A DNA stretch of 64,000 nucleotides, from the NCBI RefSeq assembly GCF_040544555.1, contig NZ_JBEPKD010000002.1, forward strand, positions 62,001-126,000. The letters run 5' to 3'. The DNA is from Halalkalibacter oceani. Lineage in GTDB: Bacteria > Bacillota > Bacilli > Bacillales > Bacillaceae_D. Positions within the stretch are counted from its first letter, which is position 1. Every line of letters begins with the position of its first letter. The notes below the pieces were generated by a model. The model saw nothing but the letters and a program-made list of their open reading frames with translations, was not told the DNA's origin and did no database searches. Positions 1-8,110 of the stretch are shown here, piece after piece. A program made the position numbers and the translations under genes.

Positions 1-157
1 AAGCCTTTAATGAGCTTCGACGTGTGATCGACGTGCAGAGAATGGCAATAATCGCAGCCGCAGAATAAAACTCCAGCTGTAAGGCCTGCGCAATCGCAAT
101 CGCCCCCCCTGCGCCGACAGCTGTTTTCAGTGTGCGATACCCTATCTTAAATGCCAT
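1..157 (-). CDS. Aromatic acid exporter family (DUF939) membrane protein, partial
   Basis: This is the first ~52 codons of a gene that runs off the left edge of the window. The visible N-terminus (MAFKIGYRTLKTAVGAGGAI) and the following stretch with FYSAAAIIAIL match what I remember of Bacillus YqjA-type ArAE/DUF939 membrane proteins: a KIGYRTxKTA start followed by hydrophobic helices and a TSITRRSS turn. I chose ATG 157 because a GAGG site lies about 8 bases upstream; an in-frame ATG at 169 is less well placed. Substrate is unknown. Family assignment is inferred from the N-terminus only. Confidence 0.6.
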   Translation of the reverse strand, partial: MAFKIGYRTLKTAVGAGGAIAIAQALQLEFYSAAAIIAILCTSITRRSSLKA

Positions 158-305
158 AATTCGCCTCATCTCATTTTTTTCTATAGTGTAACACGGGAAA
201 GGGCTGTCTCAAAAGTCCCCATTCGCCGCATGTCCGGGGAAAAAGGAGCTTCTCCAACTACAGCAAAAAAAAGACCTGCAGAGCCTGTCTGCAAGCCTAG
301 CTGCC

Positions 306-1028
306 CTACAACACCTTTTCGAGGAAGTCTTTCGCCCGCTCGGTCTTCGGTGCCGTAAAAAATTCACTTGGCGGGGCATCCTCCATCAGAATTCCCTGGT
401 CTAAGAAAAGGACACGATCAGCCACTTCGCGGGCAAAGCCCATTTCATGGGTGACAATCGCCATCGTCATCCCGGACACGGCCAAATCCTTCATCACCGC
501 CAGCACTTCCTTGACCATTTCTGGATCAAGTGCCGATGTCGGCTCATCGAACAGCATCACTTCCGGCTCCATTGCTAAAGCGCGCGCGATCGCGACACGC
601 TGCTTTTGCCCGCCTGACAGGCGGTTCGGATATTCGTCCCGCTTCTCATACAGCCCGACGCGACGCAGCAATTCCTCCGCTTTCTCGACCGCTTCCTCCC
701 GTGCCATACGCTTCACCGTCATTGGCGCATACGTCAAGTTAGCGAGAACGGTCATATGGGGAAAAAGATGAAAATGCTGAAAGACCATGCCAATTTGCTG
801 GCGGGCTGCCATCACATTCGTCTTCGGATCAGTCAGCTCTTTCTCGGCAAGCCAAATCTTCCCCTGCGTCGGCTTCTCCAATAAATTCATGCATCGCAGC
901 AAGGTTGACTTCCCTGAACCGGACGGACCGATAATCGCCACAACATCCCCTTTATTTATCGTCGTTGAAATGCCTCTCAGCACCTCAACCTTTCCAAATG
1001 ATTTATGAAGATCATCCACCTTAATCAC
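306..1028 (-). CDS. glnQ: Polar amino acid ABC transporter ATP-binding protein (GlnQ-like)
   Basis: The 240-aa ATPase energises uptake of a polar amino acid, probably glutamine or a relative. Walker A (GPSGSGKST) lies at about residues 34-42, the Q-loop glutamine in MVFQHFHLFP near 84, the LSGGQ signature at 137-141 and Walker B (VMLFDEP) at 157-163. The D-loop SALDPE follows. Length and motifs are typical of the GlnQ/HisP family. The start is GTG, with AAAGGAGG ten bases upstream, and it overlaps the permease gene by 8 bp, so the two are translationally coupled. It is the last gene of a binding protein-permease-ATPase operon. Confidence 0.9.
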   Translation of the reverse strand: MIKVDDLHKSFGKVEVLRGISTTINKGDVVAIIGPSGSGKSTLLRCMNLLEKPTQGKIWLAEKELTDPKTNVMAARQQIGMVFQHFHLFPHMTVLANLTYAPMTVKRMAREEAVEKAEELLRRVGLYEKRDEYPNRLSGGQKQRVAIARALAMEPEVMLFDEPTSALDPEMVKEVLAVMKDLAVSGMTMAIVTHEMGFAREVADRVLFLDQGILMEDAPPSEFFTAPKTERAKDFLEKVL

Positions 1029-1674
1029 CGCGCTGTAACCTCCTTTCGATCATCCGGCCAATCAACGTCAGCACCATCACAAGCAGGTAATAGATTAAGC
1101 CGACGAACAAAAGCGCCTCAAAATAACTAAAAATTTGCGCATTGACGATCTGTGCTCTGCGCATCAAATCCATCACGCCGATGACCGAGACAATCGCTGA
1201 TTCTTTCGTGAGATTAATAAATTCATTAAATAAGGCCGGTAAAATATTGCGAAATGCCTGCGGCAAAATAATTCTCAGCATCATCGGACGATAAGGAATG
1301 CCGAGAGCCGCGGCCGCTTCCTTCTGGCCTTTATCCACCGCCTGAATTCCGGCGCGGATAATTTCCGACACATAAGCGGCTGAGTTCAGTCCAAACGCTA
1401 ACACCCCGGCCTGATAGGCCGAAATATCAAGATTAAACTGCGGCAAGCCAAAATAAATAATGGAAAGCTGTAAAATTAACGGGGTTCCTCTGAACACGGA
1501 GGTGTAAGCGTCGGCGATAAAACGCAGGATTCCAAAGCGCCCTATTTTGAAAATCGCGAGGACAATTCCCAATACAAGCCCAAAAATCAGAGCGACCGAG
1601 ACAAATTGTAAGGTGACAATGACCCCTTGCAACAGAAAAGGGATATGCGGCACAATTTGATTAAAATCTAGCAT
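1021..1674 (-). CDS. glnP: Polar amino acid ABC transporter permease (HisM/GlnP type)
   Basis: This 217-aa membrane protein is the transport channel partner of the downstream ATPase. It has an N-terminal segment LQGVIVTLQFVSVAL, about five membrane helices and the EAA cytoplasmic loop (KEAAAALGIPYRPMMLRIILPQA, described by its key residues E-A-A and the G nine residues on) that contacts the ATPase. Length and layout fit the His/Glu/Gln/Arg permease subfamily, which acts as a homodimer or heterodimer; only one permease gene is present here, so a homodimer is inferred. It starts 107 bp downstream of the binding-protein gene and overlaps the ATPase gene. Confidence 0.9.
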   Translation of the reverse strand: MLDFNQIVPHIPFLLQGVIVTLQFVSVALIFGLVLGIVLAIFKIGRFGILRFIADAYTSVFRGTPLILQLSIIYFGLPQFNLDISAYQAGVLAFGLNSAAYVSEIIRAGIQAVDKGQKEAAAALGIPYRPMMLRIILPQAFRNILPALFNEFINLTKESAIVSVIGVMDLMRRAQIVNAQIFSYFEALLFVGLIYYLLVMVLTLIGRMIERRLQRGD

Positions 1675-1780
1675 GTCAGTTTGTCCTTCCTATTTCATAC
1701 TTATTAAGAAAAGCCGCCCATGGCTTTTCTTGAAAGAATTGAATCCCGCGGACACCAACTGCACGCGGGATTCAACCGTT

Positions 1781-2653
1781 CTATTCTTGTTCAGCTTCGG
1801 CGTCAGCGTCTTCTACTTCGCCTTCAGCATCAAACCATTGCAGGATAAGCTCATCCATTTTACCACTTTCAATCAGCTCATTCAACTTCTCATTGAACGG
1901 TTCAACAAGCTCGCTGCCTTTCGGAAAGGCAATCGCTGAACCCATTTCTTCTTCACTTTCAACCTCGAAGCTCACAAGCTGATCCTGCGCTTCCATGTGA
2001 CCTGCCGCAACAGTATCCTCCATTAGAATCGCGTCGATACGACCGGCAAGCAGCTCTTGCATAATCTCAGGAATTCGATTCAGCTTCACTACTTCAAAGC
2101 CGTGCTCTTCAGCCAGCGCCTCTGCGTCTCCCTCTTGGATTGAACCAAGCTGAACACCGACCTTTAAGCCAGCTAAATCTTCAACTGCGGAGATACCTGC
2201 ATCTTCTGTTGTGACGATTAAGTTCTTCGCATCATAATAAATATCGGAAAAATCAACGTTTTCCAGCCGCTCTTCCGTTGGCGTCATCCCGGCAAGTACA
2301 AAATCAACACGTCCTGCTTCCATCGCCGGAATCAAACCGTTGAAATCCATATCTTCAACTTGAAGCTCATAACCGAGCTCTTCTGTAATATATTTCGCAA
2401 TATCAACATCAAAGCCGACAATTTCACCGGACTGCGTGTCAATTGATTCATAAGGAGGATAATCGGCTGACGTTCCCATCACAAGCGTACCGCCTTCCCC
2501 TTCCGTTGCTTCTGCCGGCTCTTCCGTTTGCGGCTCTTCTGAATCAGTTGGCGCATCGCCCGACGGCGCTTCTTCTCCACCTGTTCCACAGCCTGCTAAG
2601 ATACCGAACGATAATGCTGCTGATAATCCAAACATCCATAATTTTTTATTCAT
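1781..2653 (-). CDS. Polar amino acid ABC transporter substrate-binding lipoprotein
   Basis: The 290-aa product starts with a lipoprotein signal peptide ending in LAGC (Cys about 22). A ~35-residue linker rich in E, P, T and D follows before the SBP_bac_3 fold, which begins near TLVMGTSADYPPYESID. The family motifs VGFDVDIAKYI, DFVLAGMTPTEERLENVDFS and VGVQLGS are visible. It captures an amino acid at the outer membrane face and hands it to the permease. The protein also ends in a very acidic tail (EGEVEDADAEAEQE), which is unusual for the family and may reflect a saline or alkaline habitat. First gene of the operon. Confidence 0.92.
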   Translation of the reverse strand: MNKKLWMFGLSAALSFGILAGCGTGGEEAPSGDAPTDSEEPQTEEPAEATEGEGGTLVMGTSADYPPYESIDTQSGEIVGFDVDIAKYITEELGYELQVEDMDFNGLIPAMEAGRVDFVLAGMTPTEERLENVDFSDIYYDAKNLIVTTEDAGISAVEDLAGLKVGVQLGSIQEGDAEALAEEHGFEVVKLNRIPEIMQELLAGRIDAILMEDTVAAGHMEAQDQLVSFEVESEEEMGSAIAFPKGSELVEPFNEKLNELIESGKMDELILQWFDAEGEVEDADAEAEQE

Positions 2654-2873
2654 CGTGTTACCCCCGTTTTCTTTCTTGTAATATAATATTTATACTCGCA
2701 TTTGCATAATAACACAACGCTCTTGAAAAAGGGAATACTTTTTGTAAAAAAAGCTGACAGCGCGATTAAAGACAGAATTTTCCCTTTATTCCCGGCTGCT
2801 TGCTTCTCTTTTGCTCTACCCGTTTATTCTTGCAACATAACACTTTACGCCCAAGATCAGTATATATCGCTTC

Positions 2874-3026
2874 TTAGCTAGCAGGTTCTTCTGCTTCATC
2901 TACCGGCGCTTCAACTCCTGAATCATCAGTAGGGGCAGCCGGGTCCTCCGTCGTATCTCCACAAGCTGCTAAAACACTTACAGATAGAGCACCCGCTAGA
3001 ATCGTGTAAAGTAATTTTTTGCTCAT
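2874..3026 (-). CDS. Very small acidic lipoprotein
   Basis: A 50-aa protein with a clear lipoprotein signal: MSKKLLYTILAGALSVSVLA then AC, giving a lipobox LAAC with Cys near residue 22. The mature part is only about 29 residues, almost all D, E, P, T, A. The start is chosen at ATG 3026 because TAAGGAGG sits 8-9 bases upstream. There is no room for a folded domain, so it may be a surface charge or spacer lipopeptide, or a decayed remnant of a larger lipoprotein. Its signal peptide and acidic linker resemble those of the neighbouring binding protein, suggesting partial duplication. No function can be assigned. Confidence 0.6.
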   Translation of the reverse strand: MSKKLLYTILAGALSVSVLAACGDTTEDPAAPTDDSGVEAPVDEAEEPAS

Positions 3027-3357
3027 TATGAATTCCTCCTTAATGAATAAAAGCTGGTGTGTTTCCAACCATTTTCATCATACTAAACGCCTCCTTAAAA
3101 CAAAAGAGTATTGGCAATAATTACAATTTTTCACAAACTTCTTTGACATTCTTTCATTTCATTCCACTTGCATTCAAAACACGCTGGTGATATTCCTTCT
3201 TATTTATATATGAAATAAAAGGCCACTTGCAGTATACTAAGAAGGGTCGTTTTCTTTTGCCATCATACTCAATGCCGAATGACGGAAAGCGGGACATTGA
3301 TGTTACTACTCTGGAATTACTTCTCGTTCACGTTATAATAGAAGGAAGGAGGTTTTT
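3027..3357. promoter_or_regulatory. Intergenic region with candidate promoter for the TSUP gene
   Basis: No gene is seen in this stretch. On the plus strand TATACT at 3233-3238 with ATGAAA at 3210-3215 (17-bp spacing) is a possible sigma-A promoter for the downstream TSUP gene, though it lies ~120 bp from its start codon and the -35 box is poor. Confidence 0.3.
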
Positions 3358-4224
3358 ATGGACATTATTCTTTTTATTCTACTCGGCGGCCTGATCGGAA
3401 TCTTTTCCGGTTTTTTCGGCATCGGCGGCGGGATCATTTTAACGCCGCTTTTGCTTTTACTCGGCTTCTCGCCAACCTTTGTAATCGGAACAAGCCTCAT
3501 GCTTTCATTGGGAACGTCTATTTCAGGAGCGATTGCTCACTTTCGGATGGGGAATATTCAGTGGAAATACGTGGCGATTATTAATGTAATGGGAATTATC
3601 GGGACGCAGATCGCCCACCCGCTTATCACAAAATTGGAATCGCTAGGCTATGCGGAAACAGCCATCTCTGTGTTTTACATAATGCTGCTCGGTTTTTTTG
3701 CCGTTACGTTATTAAAAAAGCAAAAAAACAAACAAGCAAGCAGACCGGAACCTGCTTTTCCCTTGTTGATCGCCGGACTTATCGGCCTTGGCGCAGGTTT
3801 TATTTCTTCCGCCTTAGGGGTTAGTGGCGGCTTTTTCATCGTTCCGTTATTAATCTCATTATTAGGATTAAAAGCGCCTCATGCCGTCGGTACGAGCCTG
3901 GCTTCTGTCGTCTTTATTGTCACGGCTGGCTTTATTTCATATAGTGTATCGAGCACGTTGGATTACATTGCCGGCATTTCGTTGATTATCGGGACATTTC
4001 TTGGTGCTCCGCTCGGTGCTAAATCAACGCTTTTAGTGAAAGAGACGTTTATGCGGCTGTTGCTCGGAAGCCTTTATATTTGTATGATCTTGAGCGTTAT
4101 CGTCAATCTCTTCCTCCCTTCCTTTATCGGTTTAATTATTATCGGCGCCTTTGCTTTGTTTTTCTTTACGACGCTTATTCGGCAAAAATGGCTCAGTAGA
4201 AAAGAGAAAGAAGCAGTCAGTTAA
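3358..4224 (+). CDS. TSUP (TauE/SafE) family sulfite/organosulfur exporter-like protein
   Basis: A 288-aa integral membrane protein with about eight helices arranged as two homologous halves. Each half begins with the family's glycine-rich signature: GGLIGIFSGFFGIGGGIILTP at the N-terminus and LIGLGAGFISSALGVSGGFF near residue 145, each followed by a GTSL motif (IGTSLML, VGTSLAS). This is diagnostic of TauE/SafE (PF01925) proteins, which move sulfite, sulfoacetate or related anions out of the cell. The substrate cannot be read from sequence. It has a strong GGAGG site and stands alone, ending at a terminator shared with cotX. Confidence 0.85.
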   Translation: MDIILFILLGGLIGIFSGFFGIGGGIILTPLLLLLGFSPTFVIGTSLMLSLGTSISGAIAHFRMGNIQWKYVAIINVMGIIGTQIAHPLITKLESLGYAETAISVFYIMLLGFFAVTLLKKQKNKQASRPEPAFPLLIAGLIGLGAGFISSALGVSGGFFIVPLLISLLGLKAPHAVGTSLASVVFIVTAGFISYSVSSTLDYIAGISLIIGTFLGAPLGAKSTLLVKETFMRLLLGSLYICMILSVIVNLFLPSFIGLIIIGAFALFFFTTLIRQKWLSRKEKEAVS

Positions 4225-4242
4225 CGTTTGACGTTCAAAAAA

Positions 4243-4277
4243 ATGTCTCAACAGGTGAACGCCACCCGTTGAGACAT
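4243..4277. terminator. Bidirectional terminator between the TSUP gene and cotX
   Basis: A 10-bp perfect stem (ATGTCTCAAC / GTTGAGACAT) extended by GGTG/CACC, preceded by A-rich sequence, lies between two convergent genes. Confidence 0.7.
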
Positions 4278-4285
4278 GCCTGAGC

Positions 4286-4759
4286 TTAAAGGATATCGAG
4301 CCTCACAAGCAAAGCTAACAATATTTGCAGCAACAGTTGAATGTTAACGGCAATTTGGGTATCTGTTGTGCTGACATCGACATTTCGTGAATTTTCGACA
4401 ACAGTTTTTTGATAGGTGATTTGTTTCATTTTCGTACTTTGCAGCAATTCCTGCGTAATCTGCTCCGCTCTTTCACTATCGGCAATCGAAATGCTGATCA
4501 CGAGGGCGATCGCCGCCTGTAATGATGCCTGAAGCGACAATGCCGCTTTCGTATCGGTTGTATTGACCGTCACATCACAGGAATCCTTAATAAAAATATA
4601 TTCCTCGGACAGCTGTAATGTTTTATTGACCTGATTTCCTTCCTGTGTCTCTCCCTCGGTGTTATTGCTTAATGGATGACAGGCCTGAGGATCGAGGGCT
4701 GACCACTTCGGCCTTTCTTCACTGCCTGCACTTGCTGAATAAAAGACATCTTGATTCAT
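4286..4759 (-). CDS. cotX: Spore coat protein X
   Basis: The 157-aa product matches the CotX/CotV insoluble coat-protein family. An N-terminal piece WSALDPQACHPLS is the usual start of the domain. It is followed by two copies of a ~45-residue Coat_X module: one around residues 55-97 (FIKDSCDVTVNTTDTKAALS...) and one around 116-157 (VVENSRNVDVSTTDTQIAVN...). The shared TTDTxxAxxxQ core and hydrophobic LQAAIALVISI / LLQILLALLVRLDIL tails show an internal duplication. It would be made in the mother cell and cross-linked into the outer coat or crust. It follows cotW in the same orientation after 94 bp. Confidence 0.88.
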   Translation of the reverse strand: MNQDVFYSASAGSEERPKWSALDPQACHPLSNNTEGETQEGNQVNKTLQLSEEYIFIKDSCDVTVNTTDTKAALSLQASLQAAIALVISISIADSERAEQITQELLQSTKMKQITYQKTVVENSRNVDVSTTDTQIAVNIQLLLQILLALLVRLDIL

Positions 4760-4853
4760 TGTTTTTTTCCTCCCTTCCGTTCTACTTCACTGTATGCAAG
4801 TTGTTCGCAAGTGCTTGGTCACTCGACCGAAGGCTTATCATCCATTTTTTTCA

Positions 4854-5171
4854 TTATCTCTTTTTATTAATAAACGTTTTGACATTGTGCACGTTGTTTG
4901 GACTTTGGACAAACGTTCTGCCAGGCTTCGCACCCCCGCTTTGACCAGGCTGTGGCTGCTCCTGCGACGGTGCTTCGTGAAAATCTTTATCGCTGATTTG
5001 CACGTTTTGATTAGCCAAAAAGTGTTCGACGTCCGCTTGCATTTTTTCAACGATTTCCTTCACTTTATTACGCTCGGCTGACGTTAACTCCACCGAAGAG
5101 GTAACATTATACTTTTTTAATACTTTATCGACGACGATCTCCATTAACTGCTTCTGATATTGATCTGCCAC
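4854..5171 (-). CDS. cotW: Spore coat protein W-like
   Basis: A 105-aa hydrophilic protein with no signal peptide. Its length equals that remembered for B. subtilis CotW and it has the same layout: an N-terminal helical part (residues 1-60, with KVLKKYNV, LTSAERNKVKEIVEKMQADVEHFLANQ) and a low-complexity Q/P/G-rich, basic C-terminus. Position next to cotX supports the coat role, because cotV, cotW, cotX, cotY and cotZ cluster in Bacillus. Identity rests on length, layout and context rather than on strong motifs. A sigma-K-like promoter lies upstream. Confidence 0.65.
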   Translation of the reverse strand: MADQYQKQLMEIVVDKVLKKYNVTSSVELTSAERNKVKEIVEKMQADVEHFLANQNVQISDKDFHEAPSQEQPQPGQSGGAKPGRTFVQSPNNVHNVKTFINKKR

Positions 5172-5220
5172 TTTCCAACACCCTTTCCTTCTTTGATTCG
5201 TTTTTCGTAAATGGCATTAC

Positions 5221-5248
5221 TACAATATGAAACAAGCACCACAAAGGT
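5221..5248 (-). promoter_or_regulatory. Candidate sigma-K promoter for cotW-cotX
   Basis: On the minus strand the -10 reads CATATTGTA, an exact match to the sigma-K form CATA-N3-TA, and the dinucleotide AC of the -35 lies 17 bp upstream. It is 50 bp ahead of cotW, a gene expected to be expressed late in the mother cell. The motifs are short, so chance is possible. Confidence 0.5.
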
Positions 5249-5271
5249 GTTAGGCAAGACAAAAAAATAGA

Positions 5272-5326
5272 AGAGGCTGGTCGAAAGGTTTTTTTTACCT
5301 TTTGACCAGCCTCTAAGCAATGAGCG
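5272..5326 (-). terminator. Dispersed terminator hairpin, copy 1 (3' of BCCT gene)
   Basis: Stem AGAGGCTGGTC / GACCAGCCTCT with the family core AAAGGT...ACCTTTTG and the conserved flank TCTAAGCAATGAGCG. It sits just after the BCCT gene, between it and the cotW promoter. Confidence 0.75.
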
Positions 5327-5392
5327 TAACCGGCGCGGGATTGTGTTAATTGTTGTCTTTGCTACTTGCTACGCTCCACATTTCTACAATGC

Positions 5393-7120
5393 TTATTTTT
5401 TATCCTTATCAGAATTTAATTCGTCATAGAGGTCTTCCTTCAGTTCCTCATACATTTCTTCCTTCATTTCTTCTTTCATTTCATCCTTCAGTTCCTCATA
5501 AACTTCTTCCTTCATTTCTTCGTATACTTCTTCCTTCATATCATCATAAAATTCATCGCGTATTTCTTCCTTTAACTGCCTGATCCGCTTTTTGCGCGTT
5601 CGTTTGCCTTCTTTCTGATAATCGCTGCTAAACATGACGAGAATGGAAATGATCATTCCGATCATGATCGCCGCAAAAGGCAACGCGGCAATGATCGAGG
5701 CCGTTTGCAGGGCACTGAGTCCCCCGCCTCCGCTAACCAACAGGACGCTTGCCGTACCGGCAATCAAAAAGCCCCACAACATCTTAACAAATAAGCTCGG
5801 ATGAAGACTGCCGTGTGACGTCATCGCTCCAAGGACGTAGGAAGCTGAGTCGGCTGACGTAATAAAAAAGATTAAAATGAGAATAACGGCGATAATACTC
5901 GTTATCGAGCTTAAAGGCAATTCCCCGAGCGTGGCGAACAGGGCGAGCTCAACATTTCCCATCACCAGCTCGCCAATGGGAGCTGCTCCGGCAATTTCCA
6001 GATTAAGCGCGGTGCCTCCAAAGGTCGTAAACCAAATTAATGCAAGCAACGAAGGGACGAGAAGCACGCCCGCCATAAATTCACGAATCGTCCGCCCTCG
6101 CGAAATTCTGGCAATAAACAGCCCCATAAACGGCGCCCAGGCAATATGCCATGCCCAAAAGAAAATCGTATTCGTACCAAGCCACGCACTTTCCGTAAAC
6201 GGCGTCATCGTCAAACTCATCGCCGCCACATTCGTAATATAGCCCCCGAGTGTCGTCACAAAGCTTTCTGCAATAAACAGTGTTGGACCGACTGCGATGA
6301 CAAAGACGAGCAACACAGCCGCAACAGCAAGGTTAATATTACTTAACACCTTGATTCCTTTATCAACACCCTTTGCTGCAGAAAACATAAACAGAAACGT
6401 GACAATAATGATGATCGTAATCTGGGTGAAAACAGAGTTCGGAATCGGTGAAATATAAGAGAGCCCTCCGGTAATCTGAAGAGCACTTAACCCGAACGTT
6501 GTCGCAACCCCGGTACATGTTGCAATAACGGCGAGAATGTCAATTGCCCGGCCGCCCCAGCCGTGAATCCGGTCTCCGATTAACGGATAAAAGGCGGAGC
6601 TGATCAACGCAGGCTGATCCTTGCGAAATTGCACATAGGCAAGCGTTAAACCGACAATCGAAAAGATCGCCCACGGATGAAGCGCCCAATGATAAACCGC
6701 ATATCTCAGTCCAGCCACAGCGGCAGCCGGGGTTTCCGGTGTATAGCCTACAGGTGCATCATGGTAATACAATACCGGTTCAGCTACCCCCCAAAAAACA
6801 AATCCAACGCCAATTCCGGCCGCAAACAGCATCCCGATCCACGAATACCATGTATACTCCGGCCGCTCATGCTGCTTCCCAAGCCTCAATTTACCGAATG
6901 GGCTAATGGCGATTACAAGGACAAACAACACAAAAAAAGCAGTGGACAGCATATAAAACCAGCCAAATGTTTCAATCATCCAGCCTAGTCCGACTTCTGC
7001 TGCACGCTCTAATGAACCTGGTGAAAGTGCCCCCCATAGAACAAATAATCCTACAATGATGGCGGAAATAATCAGCACACTTCCAGGACGATTTCTGTCT
7101 TTTTCTTCCATTTCAATCAT
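5393..7120 (-). CDS. BCCT family betaine/carnitine/choline transporter with octapeptide-repeat tail
   Basis: The 575-aa protein has the BCCT fold (12 helices over about residues 15-500). Family signatures are visible: WGxAEP (FWGVAEPVLYYHDAP), HWALHPWAIFSIVGL and, in the substrate region, FFWAWHIAWAPFMGLFIARIS. It imports a compatible solute, most likely glycine betaine, as sodium symporter. The C-terminal ~60 residues are extraordinary: after a basic stretch (KRTRKKRIRQLKEE) comes a run of five to six acidic octapeptides (EEMKEEVY-like, residues ~526-565). In characterised relatives (BetP, OpuD) charged tails sense osmotic stress. Start ATG 7120 has AAGGGAAG upstream; 7111 is an alternative. 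Confidence 0.92.
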   Translation of the reverse strand: MIEMEEKDRNRPGSVLIISAIIVGLFVLWGALSPGSLERAAEVGLGWMIETFGWFYMLSTAFFVLFVLVIAISPFGKLRLGKQHERPEYTWYSWIGMLFAAGIGVGFVFWGVAEPVLYYHDAPVGYTPETPAAAVAGLRYAVYHWALHPWAIFSIVGLTLAYVQFRKDQPALISSAFYPLIGDRIHGWGGRAIDILAVIATCTGVATTFGLSALQITGGLSYISPIPNSVFTQITIIIIVTFLFMFSAAKGVDKGIKVLSNINLAVAAVLLVFVIAVGPTLFIAESFVTTLGGYITNVAAMSLTMTPFTESAWLGTNTIFFWAWHIAWAPFMGLFIARISRGRTIREFMAGVLLVPSLLALIWFTTFGGTALNLEIAGAAPIGELVMGNVELALFATLGELPLSSITSIIAVILILIFFITSADSASYVLGAMTSHGSLHPSLFVKMLWGFLIAGTASVLLVSGGGGLSALQTASIIAALPFAAIMIGMIISILVMFSSDYQKEGKRTRKKRIRQLKEEIRDEFYDDMKEEVYEEMKEEVYEELKDEMKEEMKEEMYEELKEDLYDELNSDKDKK

Positions 7121-7298
7121 TCTTTTTCTTCCCTTCTCTCCATCCTAGCTGACAGCTTTTTAGACAGTTTAGTTTACCCTCTTTTACCTCGGATTGAAAC
7201 CTTTTTCTTGCAGGATGATTCTTTTTTCCTCCCCATGCTGACTTGTCCCACCTATTATGCTTCACTGCTTCTATTTATATAACGAAGGAGGTGATCAT

Positions 7299-7508
7299 AT
7301 GAACAATGAGCAGGAATCCCGTCTCACGTTAACATTTATTGTCGGGGTGAACGAGAATGGCGAGAACATCATTCGCCGAAAAGCGCTGGCCAATGTCAAA
7401 GGAGATGCTACGGATCAAGAGTTGATTGCGCTTGCCGAGGCCCTCGTCTCTTTGCAGGCATACCCGCTCGCCGAAGCAACACGAACGAATCATTATTCCC
7501 TTATGTAA
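7299..7508 (+). CDS. DUF1659 family protein
   Basis: A 69-aa protein with the DUF1659 pattern: LTLTFIVGVNENGENIIRRKALANVKGDATDQELIALAEALVSLQ shows the typical beta-strand pair, a turn, KxLxNVK and a C-terminal helix. The start is ATG 7299, which has the strong site GAAGGAGGTG seven bases upstream. It is the first gene of a three-gene micro-cluster with DUF2922 and YvrJ proteins, a combination that recurs in Firmicutes. The function of the trio is unknown to me. Confidence 0.8.
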   Translation: MNNEQESRLTLTFIVGVNENGENIIRRKALANVKGDATDQELIALAEALVSLQAYPLAEATRTNHYSLM

Positions 7509-7549
7509 GACCCACTGACAAAGACTAATCAAAAAAAGGAGTGAAACAA

Positions 7550-7771
7550 GTGAGCAAGCAACTTGAACTTTTGTTTGAAAACGAAACAGGACGCCAGGTG
7601 ACCATCTCGCTTGATAATCCGCTTGAACCGGTGGATTCTGACGCCATTATTGAGGCCATGACAGCGATTGTCGAAGGAAATGTCTTATTCTCAAGCGGAG
7701 GAGATGTCGTCGCCATCCGCGGCGCCCGCCTCGTGGAACGCAATGTCGAGGACATTGAGCTTCCGCTATGA
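7550..7771 (+). CDS. DUF2922 family protein
   Basis: A 73-aa protein starting at GTG 7550, chosen because AAAGGAG lies nine bases upstream; GTG 7541 is too close to that site. The sequence LELLFENETGRQVTISLDNP, then PVDSDAIIEAMTAIVEGNVLFSSGGDVVAIRGARLVER, follows the DUF2922 pattern: short strands, a helix, then a DxxxxxGARxVER end. It overlaps the start of the YvrJ gene in a TATGA arrangement, so it is translationally coupled. Function unknown. Confidence 0.78.
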   Translation: MSKQLELLFENETGRQVTISLDNPLEPVDSDAIIEAMTAIVEGNVLFSSGGDVVAIRGARLVERNVEDIELPL

Positions 7772-7920
7772 CGCCCGTCGATCTATGGATTCCACTGCTC
7801 GCTGAATATGGCTTTCCTGTTGTGGTCACATTTTATTTGCTTCATCGTTTAGAGAAGAAGCTCGATAATGTCACAGTAGCAGTCGAACAGCTGCCGAGCA
7901 AGCTCAACCTATCAGACTGA
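7768..7920 (+). CDS. yvrJ: YvrJ family small membrane protein
   Basis: A 50-aa protein begins at the ATG that overlaps the DUF2922 stop codon by three bases. Sequence: an N-terminal membrane helix (LWIPLLAEYGFPVVVTFYLL) with the YvrJ hallmark 'GFPVxVTxYLLxRLExKL', then a short amphipathic tail (EKKLDNVTVAVEQLPSKL). It looks holin-like in size and topology. It completes the DUF1659-DUF2922-YvrJ set and is followed by a good terminator. Confidence 0.8.
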   Translation: MTPVDLWIPLLAEYGFPVVVTFYLLHRLEKKLDNVTVAVEQLPSKLNLSD

Positions 7921-7929
7921 ACGTTGGAA

Positions 7930-7971
7930 GAGCCGCATCCGGTTTGGGAACCCAGACCCCGGATGCGGCTC
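7930..7971 (+). terminator. Terminator after the yvrJ micro-cluster
   Basis: Perfect 11-bp stem GAGCCGCATCC / GGATGCGGCTC, followed by a T-rich stretch. Confidence 0.8.
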
Positions 7972-8110
7972 TGTCTTGTCAAAAAATCAGAATACGCTTC
8001 CCGTGTGATTGTACAGAAAACATTTCTTCCTGTATTTTACTGTTTTAGAAAAGGAATGTTCACGCACACTATCGATATGGAACTTCTATTACGATGACGG
8101 AGGAAGAGTG

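Noticed and set aside
195..290. Possible decayed copy of the terminator family near GGGCTGTCTCAAAAG
   Set aside because: Only a short resemblance; no paired stem or core is preserved.
5393..5583. Separate plus-strand ORFs over the BCCT tail
   Set aside because: They arise from the repetitive codons of the octapeptide tail read backwards.
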